This document shows positions 1 to 11,805 of a DNA stretch of 64,000 nt, piece by piece. Numbering within the stretch: position 1 is the first letter of the stretch; each line of letters starts with the position of its first letter. The translations under genes and the position numbers were made by a program. Under the pieces are notes generated by a model, which saw only the letters and a program-made list of their open reading frames with translations, ran no database searches and had not been told where the DNA came from. Source of the DNA: Eretmocerus hayati (taxonomy: Eukaryota > Arthropoda > Insecta > Hymenoptera > Aphelinidae); the NCBI GenBank assembly GCA_029851415.1, contig CM056742.1, positions 15,789,736-15,853,735 on the forward strand. Direction: 5' to 3'.

Positions 1-59
1 TTTATATCTCTCGATCTTAGCAATGATCTAGAATCTTGTGAGTTTCCAAAAAGCAATAC

Positions 60-230
60 AGTGAAATATTCCTTCAACGGACGTTTTCGGATAGCGGACA
101 ACTCTCAATAACGGACAATTTTTTTTGCAATTAGCAGAGATGTAACCACGAAAACTCCCCTCTGTTCAGCGGACAGTTTTGATGCAACCAAAGGTGTCCG
201 CTATTGGAAGATTCAACTGAACATCTGATT
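60..230. repeat. Possible pogo/Tigger-like transposon end
   Basis: The words GCGGACA and its reverse complement TGTCCGC recur at short spacing (for example AGCGGACAACTC, AACGGACAATTT, GGTGTCCGCTATTGG), and the stretch ends in a sequence whose reverse complement starts CAGTTGAATCTTCC. Such 'unit-price' GCGGACA motifs are typical of pogo/Tigger-type termini. No transposase and no second terminus are visible, so this is only a probable relic. Confidence 0.3.
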
Positions 231-1018
231 GTTAAGATTTTCAGGCTCGTCAAGAATTCGAATCAATTAAAAAAATTTTCTACTGAAACTTATTTCCGTT
301 AGTATTTTTTCAAACAACTGTATCTGATCCCACGTGTCTGTACTACTTTACTCATGCAATGAGTCAAAATATAAATCATACTTAATGTCATCAGCCCAAG
401 AAATCTCAGAGCGCCCTGTCAAGACGAGAGGCTGTATATTATTTTCCTCGATGTTTCTGTCCAGCGCGAAGGACATCTATTGAAATAATACCTATTTGTG
501 GAATCCAATAAGTCTAGTTAAAACCGCAAATTTGGGCTTCACTCACAATGTGTTATTAAGTCACTGAGAAAATTATTTGCCAGAATTTTTCAGTATGCGT
601 CGATTCATCAACCCCATGTGCGGGGCTGCCCTGATCGCGAACATCGAGGTGTCCGCGTATCGTGGCTCAGAGCTACAATATCCGTATGGGAACGAAGCGT
701 TCCTGAAACATATAACACCAGCTCAATTCAGAGCCATTATAAGAGAACGCCTGAATTTTCCTGATGAATAAAAGTTTTTTCATTTTTGAATAAGTTTCTT
801 TTTTTTCCAAATCCCCTCTCCCTATTTGGGCGGATTAGGCCTCTTGGGGACACCGCCTTCACCTTGGTGAAAAACAAAAACGCACCAATGTACCTACCTC
901 CGGGGTGGTGTGGAAATGGTACAGGACTGCATACTTGGAACTATTCCCCCGATGCCCTGCATCCCTAGTGTAATTCCCAGACACTTGGTACACACGGCTC
1001 TCGGTGCTCTGTATCCCG
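231..1018. other. Intergenic, no gene recognised
   Basis: AT-rich single-copy-looking DNA. A 64-codon plus-strand frame at 577-771 has no recognisable domain, no splice context and no homologue within the window, so it is not called as a gene. Confidence 0.5.
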
Positions 1019-1215
1019 GGGCCCTCCCCCTGGAGCGACCTAGTGCCTTCAAACCTGGGGCCCTCACAGCTACTGCCCTCAGGGCCCTCACAGCTGCTAC
1101 CCTGACACCTAAAGCCCTCACACCTACTGCCCTCACACCTGGTGCCCTGACACCTGGTGCCCTGACACCTGGTGCCACCTGGCACCTGGCGCCCTGACAC
1201 CTGGTGCCACCTGCT
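1019..1215. repeat. GC-rich 15-bp minisatellite
   Basis: Imperfect tandem copies of a 15-bp unit close to GGTGCCCTGACACCT, most regular at 1125-1215 and degenerating towards 1019. Because the unit is a multiple of three, all frames stay open and give artificial Ala-Leu-Thr-Pro-Gly and Arg/Gly/Cys-rich peptides. The GC content is far above that of the flanks. Confidence 0.8.
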
Positions 1216-1309
1216 ACCCCTCCTGGCGCGGCGTCTCTCCATACCTGTCTACACACTACTCAGATTCATGTATTTACATCAAGAAGTTATTGATATCTTT
1301 TAATTTTGC

Positions 1310-1467
1310 GGAAGCATTCTTGTAAGAATACTTCGAGAATACCTCAAGAACGTCTCAAGAACGCAAAAGGAGTGCCCCACGAGCGGCCCGAGAACGCCTC
1401 AAGAACGCGCCAAGAGCGTCTCGCGAACCTATCGACAATCCCTCAAGAATGACTTTCGGTGGCGCAT
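1310..1467. repeat. Degenerate CTCAAGAA-type short tandem array, left part
   Basis: The words CTCAAGAACGC, CTCAAGAATGA, GAGAATACC and AAGAACGCAA recur every 10-20 bp. The same vocabulary in the same direction resumes at 2709-2790 (CCTGAAGAATACC, CCTCAAGAATACC). The array therefore looks like one locus split by the TTAA-flanked element between the two parts. Confidence 0.55.
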
Positions 1468-1471
1468 TTAA

Positions 1472-2704
1472 GGGAGTAACCTCGGTAGAAGATCCACCGA
1501 TCAAATTTTGATCAAACTTGGCAGAGAGATGTATTTGCGTGTCAATTGAACACAGTCAAAATTTCACGAGCATTCGCTACCCCTGAGTCAAACCATCAGC
1601 ATAAACATTTTTAGAGGTTATACACGCTGTCTTATGGAGCATCGCGACAATTACACTGTGTGACATCAAAATGTCACTTGAAGTCTGAAAGCTGTTTCTG
1701 ATGCATTTCGAGCTGCTGAATCCGAATCTGTGCGCCGAATCGCTCTATCACGTCACGTTTTTGAGATATTCGATATCAAAGTCGCAAAAAACGCCGATTC
1801 GGCCATGTTTGTGGATTCATTACTCGAAAATCAAGGAGGAGTTTCAAATTCTCTTGGGTCCTCTCTACTATCACAGAGTAGATCTTCCAAATAAGCCTAG
1901 CCATATCGAATTCGGCCGGGTAGTTTCTGAGTAATCTCGCTTGAACGCAGGTAGCCGCGGGCCGGTAGCGCGGAGAGAGAAGCAGCGCTATACAGCCCTA
2001 TGCTGGGAAGGTGCCGAGGGCGGCGCAAGACTCGAAACTATTTTTTGGATTTCTGTTTTTTTCTCATCGAGATTACTCAGAAACTACCCGGCCGAATTCG
2101 ATATGGCTAGGCTTATTTGGAAGATCTACTCTGTGATAGTAGAGAGGACCCAAGAGAATTTGAAACTCCTCCTTGATTTTCGAGTAATGAATCCACAAAC
2201 ATGGCCGAATCGGCGTTTTTTGCGACTTTGATATCGAATATCTCAAAAACGTGACGTGATAGAGCAATTTGGCGCACGGATTCGGATTCAGCAGCTCAAA
2301 ATGCATCAGAATCAGCTTTCAGAGTCCAAGTGACACCAAGAAGGTCGAAATATGTCACACAGTGTTATTAGACTATAAAAGACTGACCGATCAGTTTTTG
2401 CTCAAGTCTTGCTCACTTATAGATCTTAATACAAAAAACGTGCTCCAACTTTTTTTCAAGCTTTGGTTAGCTTGGAAAAAAGTTCTGATTAATTTTCAGC
2501 GTGAAGTCACGAATGAGTCACAATTAAGACAAATTCGCCCATAATCAGGGATTGATATTTCCTGATTTGTGAGTCGGATGCTTATGCAAGTTTATGTGAG
2601 GGTGTATTGAGTTCTGATTAACAGATAAGACACACTTGTAGGCAAATTTGTGGAAGTTGAAAAAAGTCGATTCATTTGACTCACGCGGTACCGAGGTTAC
2701 TCCC
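1472..2704. mobile_element. TTAA-flanked non-autonomous DNA transposon with internal palindrome
   Basis: A perfect 16-bp terminal inverted repeat, GGGAGTAACCTCGGTA at 1472-1487 and its complement at 2689-2704, is bordered on both sides by TTAA (1468-1471 and 2705-2708), the hallmark target of piggyBac-type integration. Inside, 1651-1940 and about 2067-2361 form an inverted repeat with a spacer of roughly 130 bp, so the two arms encode near-identical 77-codon frames in opposite directions; these are not genes. There is no transposase, so the element would need one supplied in trans. It interrupts the CTCAAGAA array. Confidence 0.75.
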
Positions 2705-2708
2705 TTAA

Positions 2709-2790
2709 GAATCCCTGAAGAATACCTGAAGATTGATGAGTCAAGAATCCCTCAAGAATACCTCAGGAACCTTGTAGTTTGCTGGGGAAG
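2709..2790. repeat. Degenerate CTCAAGAA-type array, right part
   Basis: Continuation of the array at 1310-1467 beyond the TTAA element, with units such as AAGAATCCCTGAAGAATACC. Confidence 0.5.
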
Positions 2791-2920
2791 ATTCTTCTGA
2801 TCATCATTGGTGTGAGTTGCAATTAACACGAGCATTCTATGGCTCTTTTCATTGTGAACATTCACAGACAAACAAAGTCGTTACATGGCAAAATTTTGGT
2901 CGGAAACATTCAACTCAATC

Positions 2921-5375
2921 TCAAACGGGACATAAATTACGTAGATCCTTGATTGACAGTTGCGTCGTAATGTTCAAATAAATGTCATCACCGCAGAAAC
3001 GGAATCCAAATATTTTGCGCGAACCTTTCAGAGAAATATTGATAAGCTCGCGTTCCAGGAGGCTCCACGAATAAAATTCTCTGATCTGCATACCGTAACG
3101 TGGGAAACGTTCTTCAAGTTTCGAAGATTCAAAATGTGCTTTTACTTGCACATTACTCAAGTAACGAGTGATATCCTTTCTAACAAGCAGATCATACAAA
3201 GTTATATGGTCATAAAATACTTCTGTTTTCAAAAGACCAAGTTCAGTCTTACAATTATTCATAGATTCAGCAATATTTGGAACATGTTTTTTCAAATGGC
3301 TCTTTAGGAGTTTGTTAATTTTATATCCTTTGCTTCTAAAAAAGACCAGATATTCAATCAAACAATCTATCTCATGTACAGCTGGTATAGTATATAGAAT
3401 ATTATCATCTTCAATGCCTAAATCGATGCTTGCACCTGCAGCAAGGAGTAGTTGTACAATTTCTGATTTTCCAGCGCGCATAGCTTTTACTAAGGGTTGT
3501 CTCGAAAAGTCTGTGAACCGAGGTACTTCTCTTGGGCACAGGATGTTTACATCTGCACCCCACTCAATAAGTAATCTCATGTGCTTAGTTTGGCTACAAG
3601 TAACTGCAAGTAACAGAGCTGTAGAGAGTTGTCGACTTCATCTATATCAAACAGCCTAGTTCTTAATAAGTATTGTAATATGCTTTCATCAGGGTTCATG
3701 ATAGCATCATGGAGTGGGAATTGAACACCACAATTCTGCAATCTGAGGCCATTTTTAATGAACCAATCTATGAGTTCAATATCCTCACACATCAGCACGT
3801 ACCGAAATTCAGGACTAATCATATTAGCACCGTAAGTCAAAGCCATATTCAAAAAATCAAATCTGTTGGGTGATGTGCTTTTCAGGGTTCTACTCACAAT
3901 ATCATCGAATAAGGTCTTACCAATTTCATTCTTAGTATTAATATCAGCTCCATTCCTCAGCAGTACTTTGGCAACATTTTTGTGACCCTCTGTTATTGCA
4001 AGCTGTAAGATTATAAGTAGTAAGGTAAAAATTAGTTCTCCAATTGTATAGTCTGATTTATCTGATCAAAATTGTAGGAAACAAATAATTGGAGAAATGA
4101 AAAACAAAATCAAATTACAAATTCAACTAATGAACTGAAGATTGCATTCAAAATTCAATATCATAGACCTACATGGGAAAAACAGTTTTAAACTCATATT
4201 CATTTGAAAATTTGCAATCAATATCAAATGAACTTGGAATTTCAATCAAGAGCTACTTTGATATAGGGTGATTAAGTGAAAATTACTCACTGCAATAGCA
4301 GACGATGAGCAATAGAACAGTAAATATTGACATAGGCACCAGCATGAATAAGTTTCTTGACCAAGTTGAGATGATTCGATTGAGCAGCAAGAGCAAGAGG
4401 AGAATAATCTAGCTTGTTCAAAACATTAAGCTCAGCACCTGCATCAAGAAGTAGCTTCACCAACTTCCAGCTGCACTGATGTTCACTGACTGCATAATGC
4501 AAAGTTGTATCGCCATTGTGGCAAAGTCTGACGTCAGATCCAGCTGCAAGCAGATCCTTCACCATTTCATATCGAACTCGTCCTCTAAGAAAAATTATAG
4601 CTACATGGAGAGACGTGACCTTATCATCACACTTAGTAGATGAAATACTGCTAAGGGAGTTGATCTCAGCACCAGCGCTCTGTAGTAAGAGTACCAGTTT
4701 GTAGTCGTTCACTTTCACAGCTTCGTGTATGCATGTGGTGCTATGAATGGAGCTGTTTGGCAAATCCATGTATGGGTGATTCAAATCATCAACACTAGCC
4801 CCTGGCAGTAACAACTGCACCATCTTCTACCTCATTTTGTGATTCTTGATTTGTATTGCCACGTGCAATGGTCCATAATTAAGCCAGTCACGGTGTTTTA
4901 AATTTGCCCCAGAATCCAGTAATAATTTCACCATATCAAAGTGTCCTTTATCGATTGCCTGATGGAGACATGTGGTTTGACCAAAAACGTTGGTTTGACT
5001 GATTACCTTGTTGATATTGAAACCAGTGCTTATTATGTTTTGCATGGTCTCAATATCATTAGTTTTGCATGCTAAGAGTGCAGCTGGTCCCAAATCCTCT
5101 TCGAATTCAGAATCTCCCCCTTCGCTTTCATTAGAATTACAATCATACGAGCGACAAGGTGATCCGTAATCACGATCCCGATATTCGGGTAAATCGGAGT
5201 ATTCGGAGTTATGAGAGCCATTGGAACTTTGCTCATTGTGTAATACTTCATCGGGGTCGTCGATGACGGAATTATTATCTTCGTGATATGATTCTTCGTC
5301 ATCGGAATTAGAATCGGGGCCCAAGTACTCCCAATCGAAGGAATTGTCACTTGCATCATCCATGCCGAAATCCAT
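2921..5375 (-). pseudogene. Ankyrin-repeat/PRANC-like gene, copy A (broken)
   Basis: Minus-strand paralogue of the genes at 11806-14236 and 26723-29154. Exon 1 runs 5375 (or a second ATG at 5363, which matches the start used by the other copies) to about 4291 and exon 2 from 4002 to 2921; the donor GTGAGT and the acceptor TTACAG are still recognisable. It has an acidic N-terminus, about ten ankyrin repeats and the conserved tail ending in LSIKDLRNL. Three lesions break it: an in-frame TAG near 4826 where the copies have TGG (Trp in RWRM); a frameshift just before the exon 1 donor, which leads into a stop after splicing; and a net 4-bp loss near 3620-3635 that shifts frame before the repeat containing LLIEWGADVN. 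Small in-frame deletions also occur, such as KSG to PG near 4803. The 3' part is still clean, suggesting recent decay. The downstream flank (2820-2920) matches that of copy B. Confidence 0.8.
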
Positions 5376-5640
5376 TCCAGTAGGTATTCAATAGTTGTTT
5401 CTATGTAACAACATTATTACTTATCGTAAACTTATTCGATAAGAAGCCCATATATTGGAGCACCGATTTCGCCCAAGTTGAGGTTTAATTTTGTCCGAAA
5501 CGAATAAATAATGAAAATAATGAAGACACTCTCCAACCTCGTGTTGCACGATGGCCAGCAAGGTGAGGACATTTGTGGAGTGTCGTCTGCTGTTGCATAG
5601 CGCGTTATTCAAATCGTCATGTGTAAAAACTGAGACGCAA
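5376..5640 (-). promoter_or_regulatory. Upstream region of ankyrin copy A, conserved with copy B
   Basis: Words shared with the region upstream of copy B (14410-14540) in the same relative place include GTCTGCTG, GCGCGTTATTCAAA and TGAGACGCA/TGAGGCGCA. Copy C has GTGTCGTCTGCTG at 29341-29353. This could be a shared promoter or 5'UTR, or simply co-duplicated flank. No convincing TATA box was found for this copy. Confidence 0.3.
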
Positions 5641-7423
5641 AAGCAGAATTCGTTAAATAACTTGGTATAGGAATATTATTTTCGCCTTAACATATGTGGT
5701 CCTTGTATTGCATCTGACGTATACGCTTTTACGAGAGCTGAATCATGATCCATGCATAACTCTCGTGCTTTATATAATGCAATCAAAACTATTAAGAAGC
5801 TCCCCGGAGTGCCTCAAAGCGTGATGATTGATTCGTAAATTTAGAGCCTGCTCAAGATAGAGCCAGGTAGCTAAAATACCTCGCTCCATCATTACTATGG
5901 AGAAATCCACAATGATCATTCCGCAGGGAAAAAACTTCTCGTGGTTATCTCTTTCAGAACCAATTTTTTTTCTTCTTTAAATTTCTTAGGAGAGACAGTT
6001 GAGTTTTTCATTTACGAGAGTAGCATACATGGGTATATTCGCATGAACTTACACGGAACGTGTAATGACCTCCCATTTCGCCCATTGAGCTCCGGATTAG
6101 TGACCATCTAGTTCACTCTATTCAAGTTATCCCACACGTACTCTACTGAAATACAGATACTTTTAGTGCTATAGCGTGAAGGGATCAAGGTGATCAATAT
6201 AATGGGTTTCCCCAAATTTTTTTCTCAAAACGCAATATTGAACCAACCATATTTCATAGGTCTTATAACCAGAATGCTCAGATTAGACCCCGAGCAATGC
6301 ATCTTTTTCTTGTGATGGGATTTTCACTAGATTTGAGTAATTTTTTTTAAATCACAACAGTGCATCCCAAATTTACCCAGACGCATTTCGTCATAAACAA
6401 AATCTCAAGGAAACGTGCCAAATAATCAAATGTCAGTGCGAAAAAAGGCTTAGAATCAAAGCTGTAAGTACCACATTAACATTTGTAGCCGAAAATTAGC
6501 CATATACATAGTTATAAATCTTTCAGTTCCATGGACACTATGTTATCTTATTACTTATATATCAATTTATGTGAGCGCAAACAATTATTCCATTAGTAGA
6601 TGACGGCAATATATGAAATCTACCTGGAGAAGTTTCTATGGCAACTTCATTATTTTTGCGAGCGGTTTTAGAGCTAAAGGTAAGTTCCATGTATCAATGT
6701 ATGTCAGCTCCGTGGTCAAAAGCTGTTTCCTGGAATACTCAATAGCACGAAAAAGACGAAAAAAAAGAAATGATCTGCTCCAAAGCATGTATTTCCGACT
6801 CAAATCTAACATCTAAGCATGAAATGCAAGGTCATTTGGTCCCATCGCGTCAGGATTTCTTGCTAGACAATAAACCGGAAATGTCACCTCCGTGGACTAC
6901 TTTTCCTATCTCTTATACACGCGAAAATCACATACACCACTCTAACTGATTCCAAAAAAGTTTCTGCATATGTTTTATCACAATATATTATCACACACTC
7001 AATATGCAAAAAGGAATGAAAAAGTACGCTGCTAAAAGTGATTAGCAGAGAGCTTTCTGCAAGCGTCAGATGATGATAATTAGAATCACCAGACCATCAT
7101 CATCGTGAAATCATATGAAAAATAAAATGTGAAATTCCTTTTCACATCATAATTGAAACTATATTATACTTTTCATGTATCCTTATTAATATCAATATAA
7201 ATCTCATAGATCAGATATTCGTTAAAAAAGTCTACATTCTCACAATAACAATATTACCAATTCAAAATGATCAATATCATCGATCACTTGACGAACCTTA
7301 CATCAAAGCAAAATCTCATACCAAGGAAATCTCCTTTGGATGTTCTTCTATTACTCCTGATTTTATAATTTTCAGTAGATGACTTCTCATCACTTCTGAA
7401 TCCCTGCAATATGATTCCTTCGA
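5641..7423. other. Spacer between ankyrin copies A and B, proximal part
   Basis: No gene recognised. Parts around 5700-5960 resemble 14560-14860 upstream of copy B, consistent with a duplicated flank. About 6470-6690 is a diverged direct copy of 23150-23370 (shared words include TTTTTGCGAGCG, CAGTTCC.TGGACAC and AAATTAGCCAT). Confidence 0.45.
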
Positions 7424-8290
7424 AAATTTGACATCTGTAGACATTGAATAAAATTTCGGTATCGACCAATCAATAGGTTATGCAGAAAAAGTCATAGTTT
7501 AGTTGATTAAAATCGAGATAAATGGGTCGTAATTGGAGGTAGGAGGAAAAAGTGAATATTGAGGAAAATTTTCCATTATTTTTTGAGTTATCACTTAGAG
7601 AAAGCTTTTTGGAAGAATTTGAGCCATCTAGTCTGAGGTTTTTTCGATGATATCTATTATTTGGTTGAGACAGAATTTGGATGCAGTGGGTTTAAAAAGG
7701 CTAAAAAAGAAAATTTTTGGTGAAAATTTTGATTTTTTTCAAAATTTGAGATCTGTAAAGATTAAATGAGATTTCGGTATTAACCAATTGGTAGATTATG
7801 CAGAAAAAAATCATAGTTTAGTTCATTAAGATTGAGATAAGTGAGTCATGAAGGAAGGTAGGAGGAAAAATTGAATATTAAGAAAAATTTCCCATTACTT
7901 TTTGGAGAAAGCTTTTTGGAAGGATTTGAGCCATCTAGTCTGAGGTTTTTTCGATGATATCCATTATTGGGTTGAGACAGAATTTGGATGCAGTAGGTTC
8001 AAAGCGGCTCAAATAGTATATTATGTGACGAGTGCGCAGCACGAGTCGCAAACGACATTTTCTAGCTGTGCTACGTCGGAAGCGCGACTTTAGACGAGTC
8101 CTCGCCAAGCGAGGACGAGTCGAAAATCGCGCTTCCGACGTAGACAGCTAGAAAAGAAATTTTTGGTGAAAATTTTAATTTTTTTGAAAATTTGAGATCT
8201 GTAAAGATTAAATAAAATTTCGGTATTAACCAATCGATAGATCTCGCAGAAAAAATCATAGTTTAGGTGACTCAATTCGTGGTGAGACCG
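7424..8290 (+). repeat. Tandem satellite-like repeat of about 320 bp, three copies
   Basis: Units begin near 7424, 7741 and 8186, each with AAATTTGAGATCTGTAAAGA followed by TTTCGGTATTAACCAAT and ATGCAGAAAAA. The first two also contain GAGCCATCTAGTCTGAGG and GAATTTGGATGCAGT. The second unit is interrupted by a hairpin at 8014-8156. Related sequence occurs near 31303 (same strand) and at about 40390-40440 (opposite strand), so the unit belongs to a dispersed element. Confidence 0.7.
8014..8156. mobile_element. Foldback insertion with TAGTATATTA terminus
   Basis: It starts TAGTATATTATGTGACGAG, closely like the starts or ends of the hairpins at 15642, 18802 and 53292. The arms at about 8061-8107 and 8110-8156 pair as TTTTCTAGCTGT...CCTCG with CGAGG...ACAGCTAGAAAA around a very short loop. 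The insertion sits inside a satellite unit, which dates it after the satellite expansion. No right-hand TATACTA terminus is seen. Confidence 0.6.
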
Positions 8291-8490
8291 TGTGAGAAAA
8301 AGATATTTATGTATTAAGAGTCGAAATCTGAGCACTTTTGGTTGAAAAAGCCCATGGATCAAATTTGACTGGGAGCCGAAAGGTGCCAAATCACTAGGCT
8401 CTCAGAAATTGGATTCTGTACAACTTGTAGAAAGCCAAAAGTTGACAAGGTGAATAGTAAAAGAGAAAACGTGTCCGGTATAAAACAAGA

Positions 8491-8515
8491 TACATACATA
8501 CACACACACACACAC
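8491..8515. repeat. ACAT/CA microsatellite inside a dispersed repeat
   Basis: An ATACATACA run followed by (CA)n. A matching microsatellite at 31575-31600 is followed, about 75-90 bp later, by the same sequence (GACCTACATTCGATAG there, TACCTACAATCGATAG here, then TTGGCGAGAGGAAGAG). It is therefore part of a transposable element rather than an independent microsatellite. Confidence 0.6.
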
Positions 8516-10420
8516 GAACACGGAAAAAGGGGTGGAAAGATGAGTCTTTGGCAGATTTAGAAGGCCATTAGGAGGAAAAGTGTTACCTACAATCGATAGA
8601 TTTTGGCGAGAGGAAGAGAATGGTCTAAGGCTTTGATGAAAGGAATTTTGTTCAAGAATATGTTGGTTTTAGTGGAAATTTTGATCAAATTTTCGTTGGG
8701 GTGAAAACAAAGCTTTCTCTTTACAGAAAGCAAAATCGCTATATGCATGCCTAGCATCAACCTTCAACTCCCAGATTTTTAGGACCAGAGCGTGTGAGTT
8801 TTCGCGAGTATGCCCGTATAGGCACATGAATTAGTGGATTTGAATTCAAAATCGAAACTCGATATCATGTATATGAATAGTCACCCAGCTAATTCTTGAT
8901 GAAGTTGGAATAGCGTGATAGAATGATAAGATCTTTCAACTCCTGGTTCCGATTTTGTCGCTTCTTACGAAATCAGATACATTTAAAATGCGATCTCGAA
9001 ACGAATAAAAATTTGATTGACCTATATACCTAAATTCTAGTCCATTCACCAGTCTATCAGAATTAATGAAAATTTACGAAAATACAGTAATTTATTGCTT
9101 CGTTTGCAAAGTGTCTCTAAATCGATGATTGTGCCGAAACGCTTCATTTGTTGTGCAAAAATTCTGAAAAGAGGGTTTTGCAAAGATCACATGAAACCTA
9201 TCTATTTGAGGTTTCAAAATATTTTCCACAGACTTTTCTCGGGCTGAGAATTGATGTCCAAAATCGTCACAACGAGGTCGTTTTGTATATTTGAAAGGTC
9301 CAAAAAGAATGTAAAACAGTTGAACAGTTTAGCTCTGTATAATTCCTATGTACCCAGATAATCCAATGCAACTTATTTTCACTCCATTACGCTATCCAGA
9401 AAAAATACAAGGATGCGGGTCTATTTAGTCCGGGAAATGGTTTAGGACAAATCTGCCCGTGATTCCTGTTTTAAGGGCCAATTTCTCTTTCATCTTGAAA
9501 CTTCTAAGAAGAGACTATGCAAGGCTATGTTTCGAGTATTTACCAAATACAATCAAGTTTTTTCATAAAGAATATACTAATATATACATGAACTAGTGAA
9601 TTTGAAATTCAACCCTGAAATCGAAATTTGACACTCATATGGGACGTTCAGATTTGTTAATCCTCAATGGAGTTAAAATAATTCTCTACATCATAATGTG
9701 ATATATAGAATAATAAGCATAGAGATATTATACCAATTGGTATAATATCTTTGATAATAAGTGCTTCCGACTTACTGGTTCTGCCTTCGTCGATTCTTGT
9801 CAAAAAGATTGTATAGTTTCGAAGAGTCAAGCAGAAAGGTACCTATTCTCTTCAATTCATTCGCAAAAATGTCGATATTTGGCTTTCAATTTCAGGGATA
9901 TCGAACGCATTTCCTATTTTTTCAGAATATTAATGTTTTAAGAGTATAAGCAATTCTGATTCCCATCGTAACTTTCGGAAACGAAACACCCGCGAACAAA
10001 AGACGCCCTCGATCTATTTCTAAGACTATATATACTACGTTGACCTGAAATTTCTTCATTTTTCCACTAATGCAAGACTTGGAATTAAAGGAACTTTGGA
10101 AGGTCTTCTCAAGTGCCTGAAAAAATTATGATTCAAGTGATTCTCAATTTCTGATTCTATTTTGTGTGACAGGACGAATCTTTCCTTCTACTGATGGAAG
10201 AATTCTAATGGCATGGCACAGAATGTTGTGAATATCTTGGGTAAATGAAGTTTGACAAATTAATCGCACTTTGAATTTCTCCTTGAAAGATAGTTTTGAT
10301 CTGGATAAATTTTGCCAAAAAAATGCAAGTAAGACGAGGATCGAGACAAATATAAAAAAAATTATGTTGCAGTTGATATTTTGTTGCGAAAATCGTGCAG
10401 TAGGCTATGGCTCGTTGACA
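8516..10420. other. Spacer with internal and inter-spacer duplications, no gene
   Basis: 8520-8750 completes the dispersed repeat. About 8780-8960 and 9550-9790 are diverged direct copies of each other (GTGGATTTGAATTCAA and GTGAATTTGAAATTCAA; TCCGATTTTGTCGCTTCTT and GCCTTCGTCGATTCTTGT). About 9970-10140 resembles 25130-25340 in the next spacer (CACTAATG.AAGACTTGGAA). No frame has protein-like features. Confidence 0.5.
9723..9750. repeat. 28-bp perfect palindrome
   Basis: A gap-free palindrome centred on CCAATTGG, flanked by ATTATA and its complement. Pairing stops exactly at 9722/9751. It could be a dimeric protein-binding site or chance in AT-rich DNA. Confidence 0.7.
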
Positions 10421-10422
10421 TT

Positions 10423-10765
10423 CACTAACAAGGGGGGACCACGGGGTCCGGAGTCCCAATCTTACCCAAGATTTTTCCATAGCTTGGTGCTACTTAGAAG
10501 ATGAACAATCCAGAGTCACTCTGTCCAATACGCCTTCTGTTCGGAGATACATCCTATTATATTGGCATTGCTCATATTAGGCCCATGTTAAAAAGTGATA
10601 AGTATAGATATATTAACACTGCTAACGTTTTTGCCTGTAACTTTGAACACAAGGTCCATTGGACAGAGTTATTCTGGATTCTTCATATTGTAGGTGACAC
10701 AAAACTGTAAAAAAAAAAAGGACAAGATTGGTGACCCGGACCCCGTTACGTGGTCTCCCCTTGTG
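10423..10765. mobile_element. Foldback repeat with GTCCCCTTGT-type ends
   Basis: 10423-10470 (CACTAACAAGGGGGGACCAC, then GGGGTCCGG) pairs with 10720-10765 (CCGGACCCC, then GTGGTCTCCCCTTGTGAG). Further inside, CCAGAGTCACTCTGTCCAAT pairs with ATTGGACAGAGTTATTCTGG. Similar terminal words recur near 33380, 43930 and 62790, so it belongs to the same dispersed family. Confidence 0.6.
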
Positions 10766-11648
10766 AGTTTAATCATTAAACGAATAAACTGTAGGATCCA
10801 AAGAATATCATCACCATGGTTGCATAAGAACAAGTCTTTTTCAATAAGAGAAGAACGTTTTTCTATCAATCTGAGGAAATTGACAAAGATTGAGATACAG
10901 ATACAAGAGAGCCTCAGTCTCAAGATGGCTAGGATAGCCAACGATTCAGCGGTATGATTTTGATTACACCAACTTTTTTCAGAACAACTGGTTTTCGATG
11001 TTTCTTTGTGGGACAATATTGAATGAATAAATTTCATCTCGAAAATTACTCCCGTAATAATTTTCATTCTCATATCTTCATGAATATTGTTCAAATTAAT
11101 TGACCTAGCATATTTTTTGAGCTGTAGTTCTTCGATATGACCCGTTCTTGCTTATTGATAAGATCTGAAATAGAATAAAAATCAAATACAGTCATGAATA
11201 AAAATTTATTATTCACTTGGAAGTATCAAATATCAAATGTGAGTGTCAATACCTCATATAATATGAGGTATCTGGTCCACACCTCAGGGACAGGCGAAGT
11301 ACAAAAATTAGAACTTTAGAATCTCTGTCCTTTGATGCTAATGCAGATCTTGTAGCGTAAACATTTTATCTTGCCAAATTTTTAGAACGAACTATAAGCA
11401 TTATCTAACAATTCGACAGACAAAAAATATTCATCCACTTCGCAGTTTCATTTTGCGAAAAGTAATGGCGAACACACAACAGCGGACAAAGTGAGACCTA
11501 TCAATATACCTACAGGATCGCGTTTGCGTGCTCTTACGTACCATTATTCGGATGGACTTGAAAAGTGAAGAATATATTGCGAGTTATATTTTAAGATAAC
11601 TTATATAAAGAAATAGAAAATTTCCCAATGACGTGAAATTTATGATTA
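10766..11648. other. Spacer, no gene recognised
   Basis: AT-rich. A minus-strand frame at 10669-11094 lies partly in the foldback arm and has no recognisable domain. A 23-nt palindrome with a one-base centre lies at 11249-11271 (ATACCTCATAT, A, then its complement). Confidence 0.45.
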
Positions 11649-11805
11649 TTCATGGTGTAAATTGCAAGTGACACGTGCATTCTATGAATTTTTCTTGACG
11701 TGATACAAGACTCATAACAAGTTTGTGACATAGTGAACTTTTGATCGGAGAAAATCAACAAAGTCGTTACGTGGCAAAATTTTGGTTGGAACATACAACT
11801 TATTC

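Noticed and set aside
859..1256. Long overlapping minus- and plus-strand frames rich in Gly/Arg/Cys or Ala/Leu/Thr/Pro
   Set aside because: They are translations of the 15-bp minisatellite, which keeps every frame open; no other coding sign.
2921..5375. Four separate small ankyrin genes instead of one
   Set aside because: The frames align end to end with exons 1 and 2 of copies B and C; the breaks are a nonsense codon and frameshifts, so it is one pseudogene.
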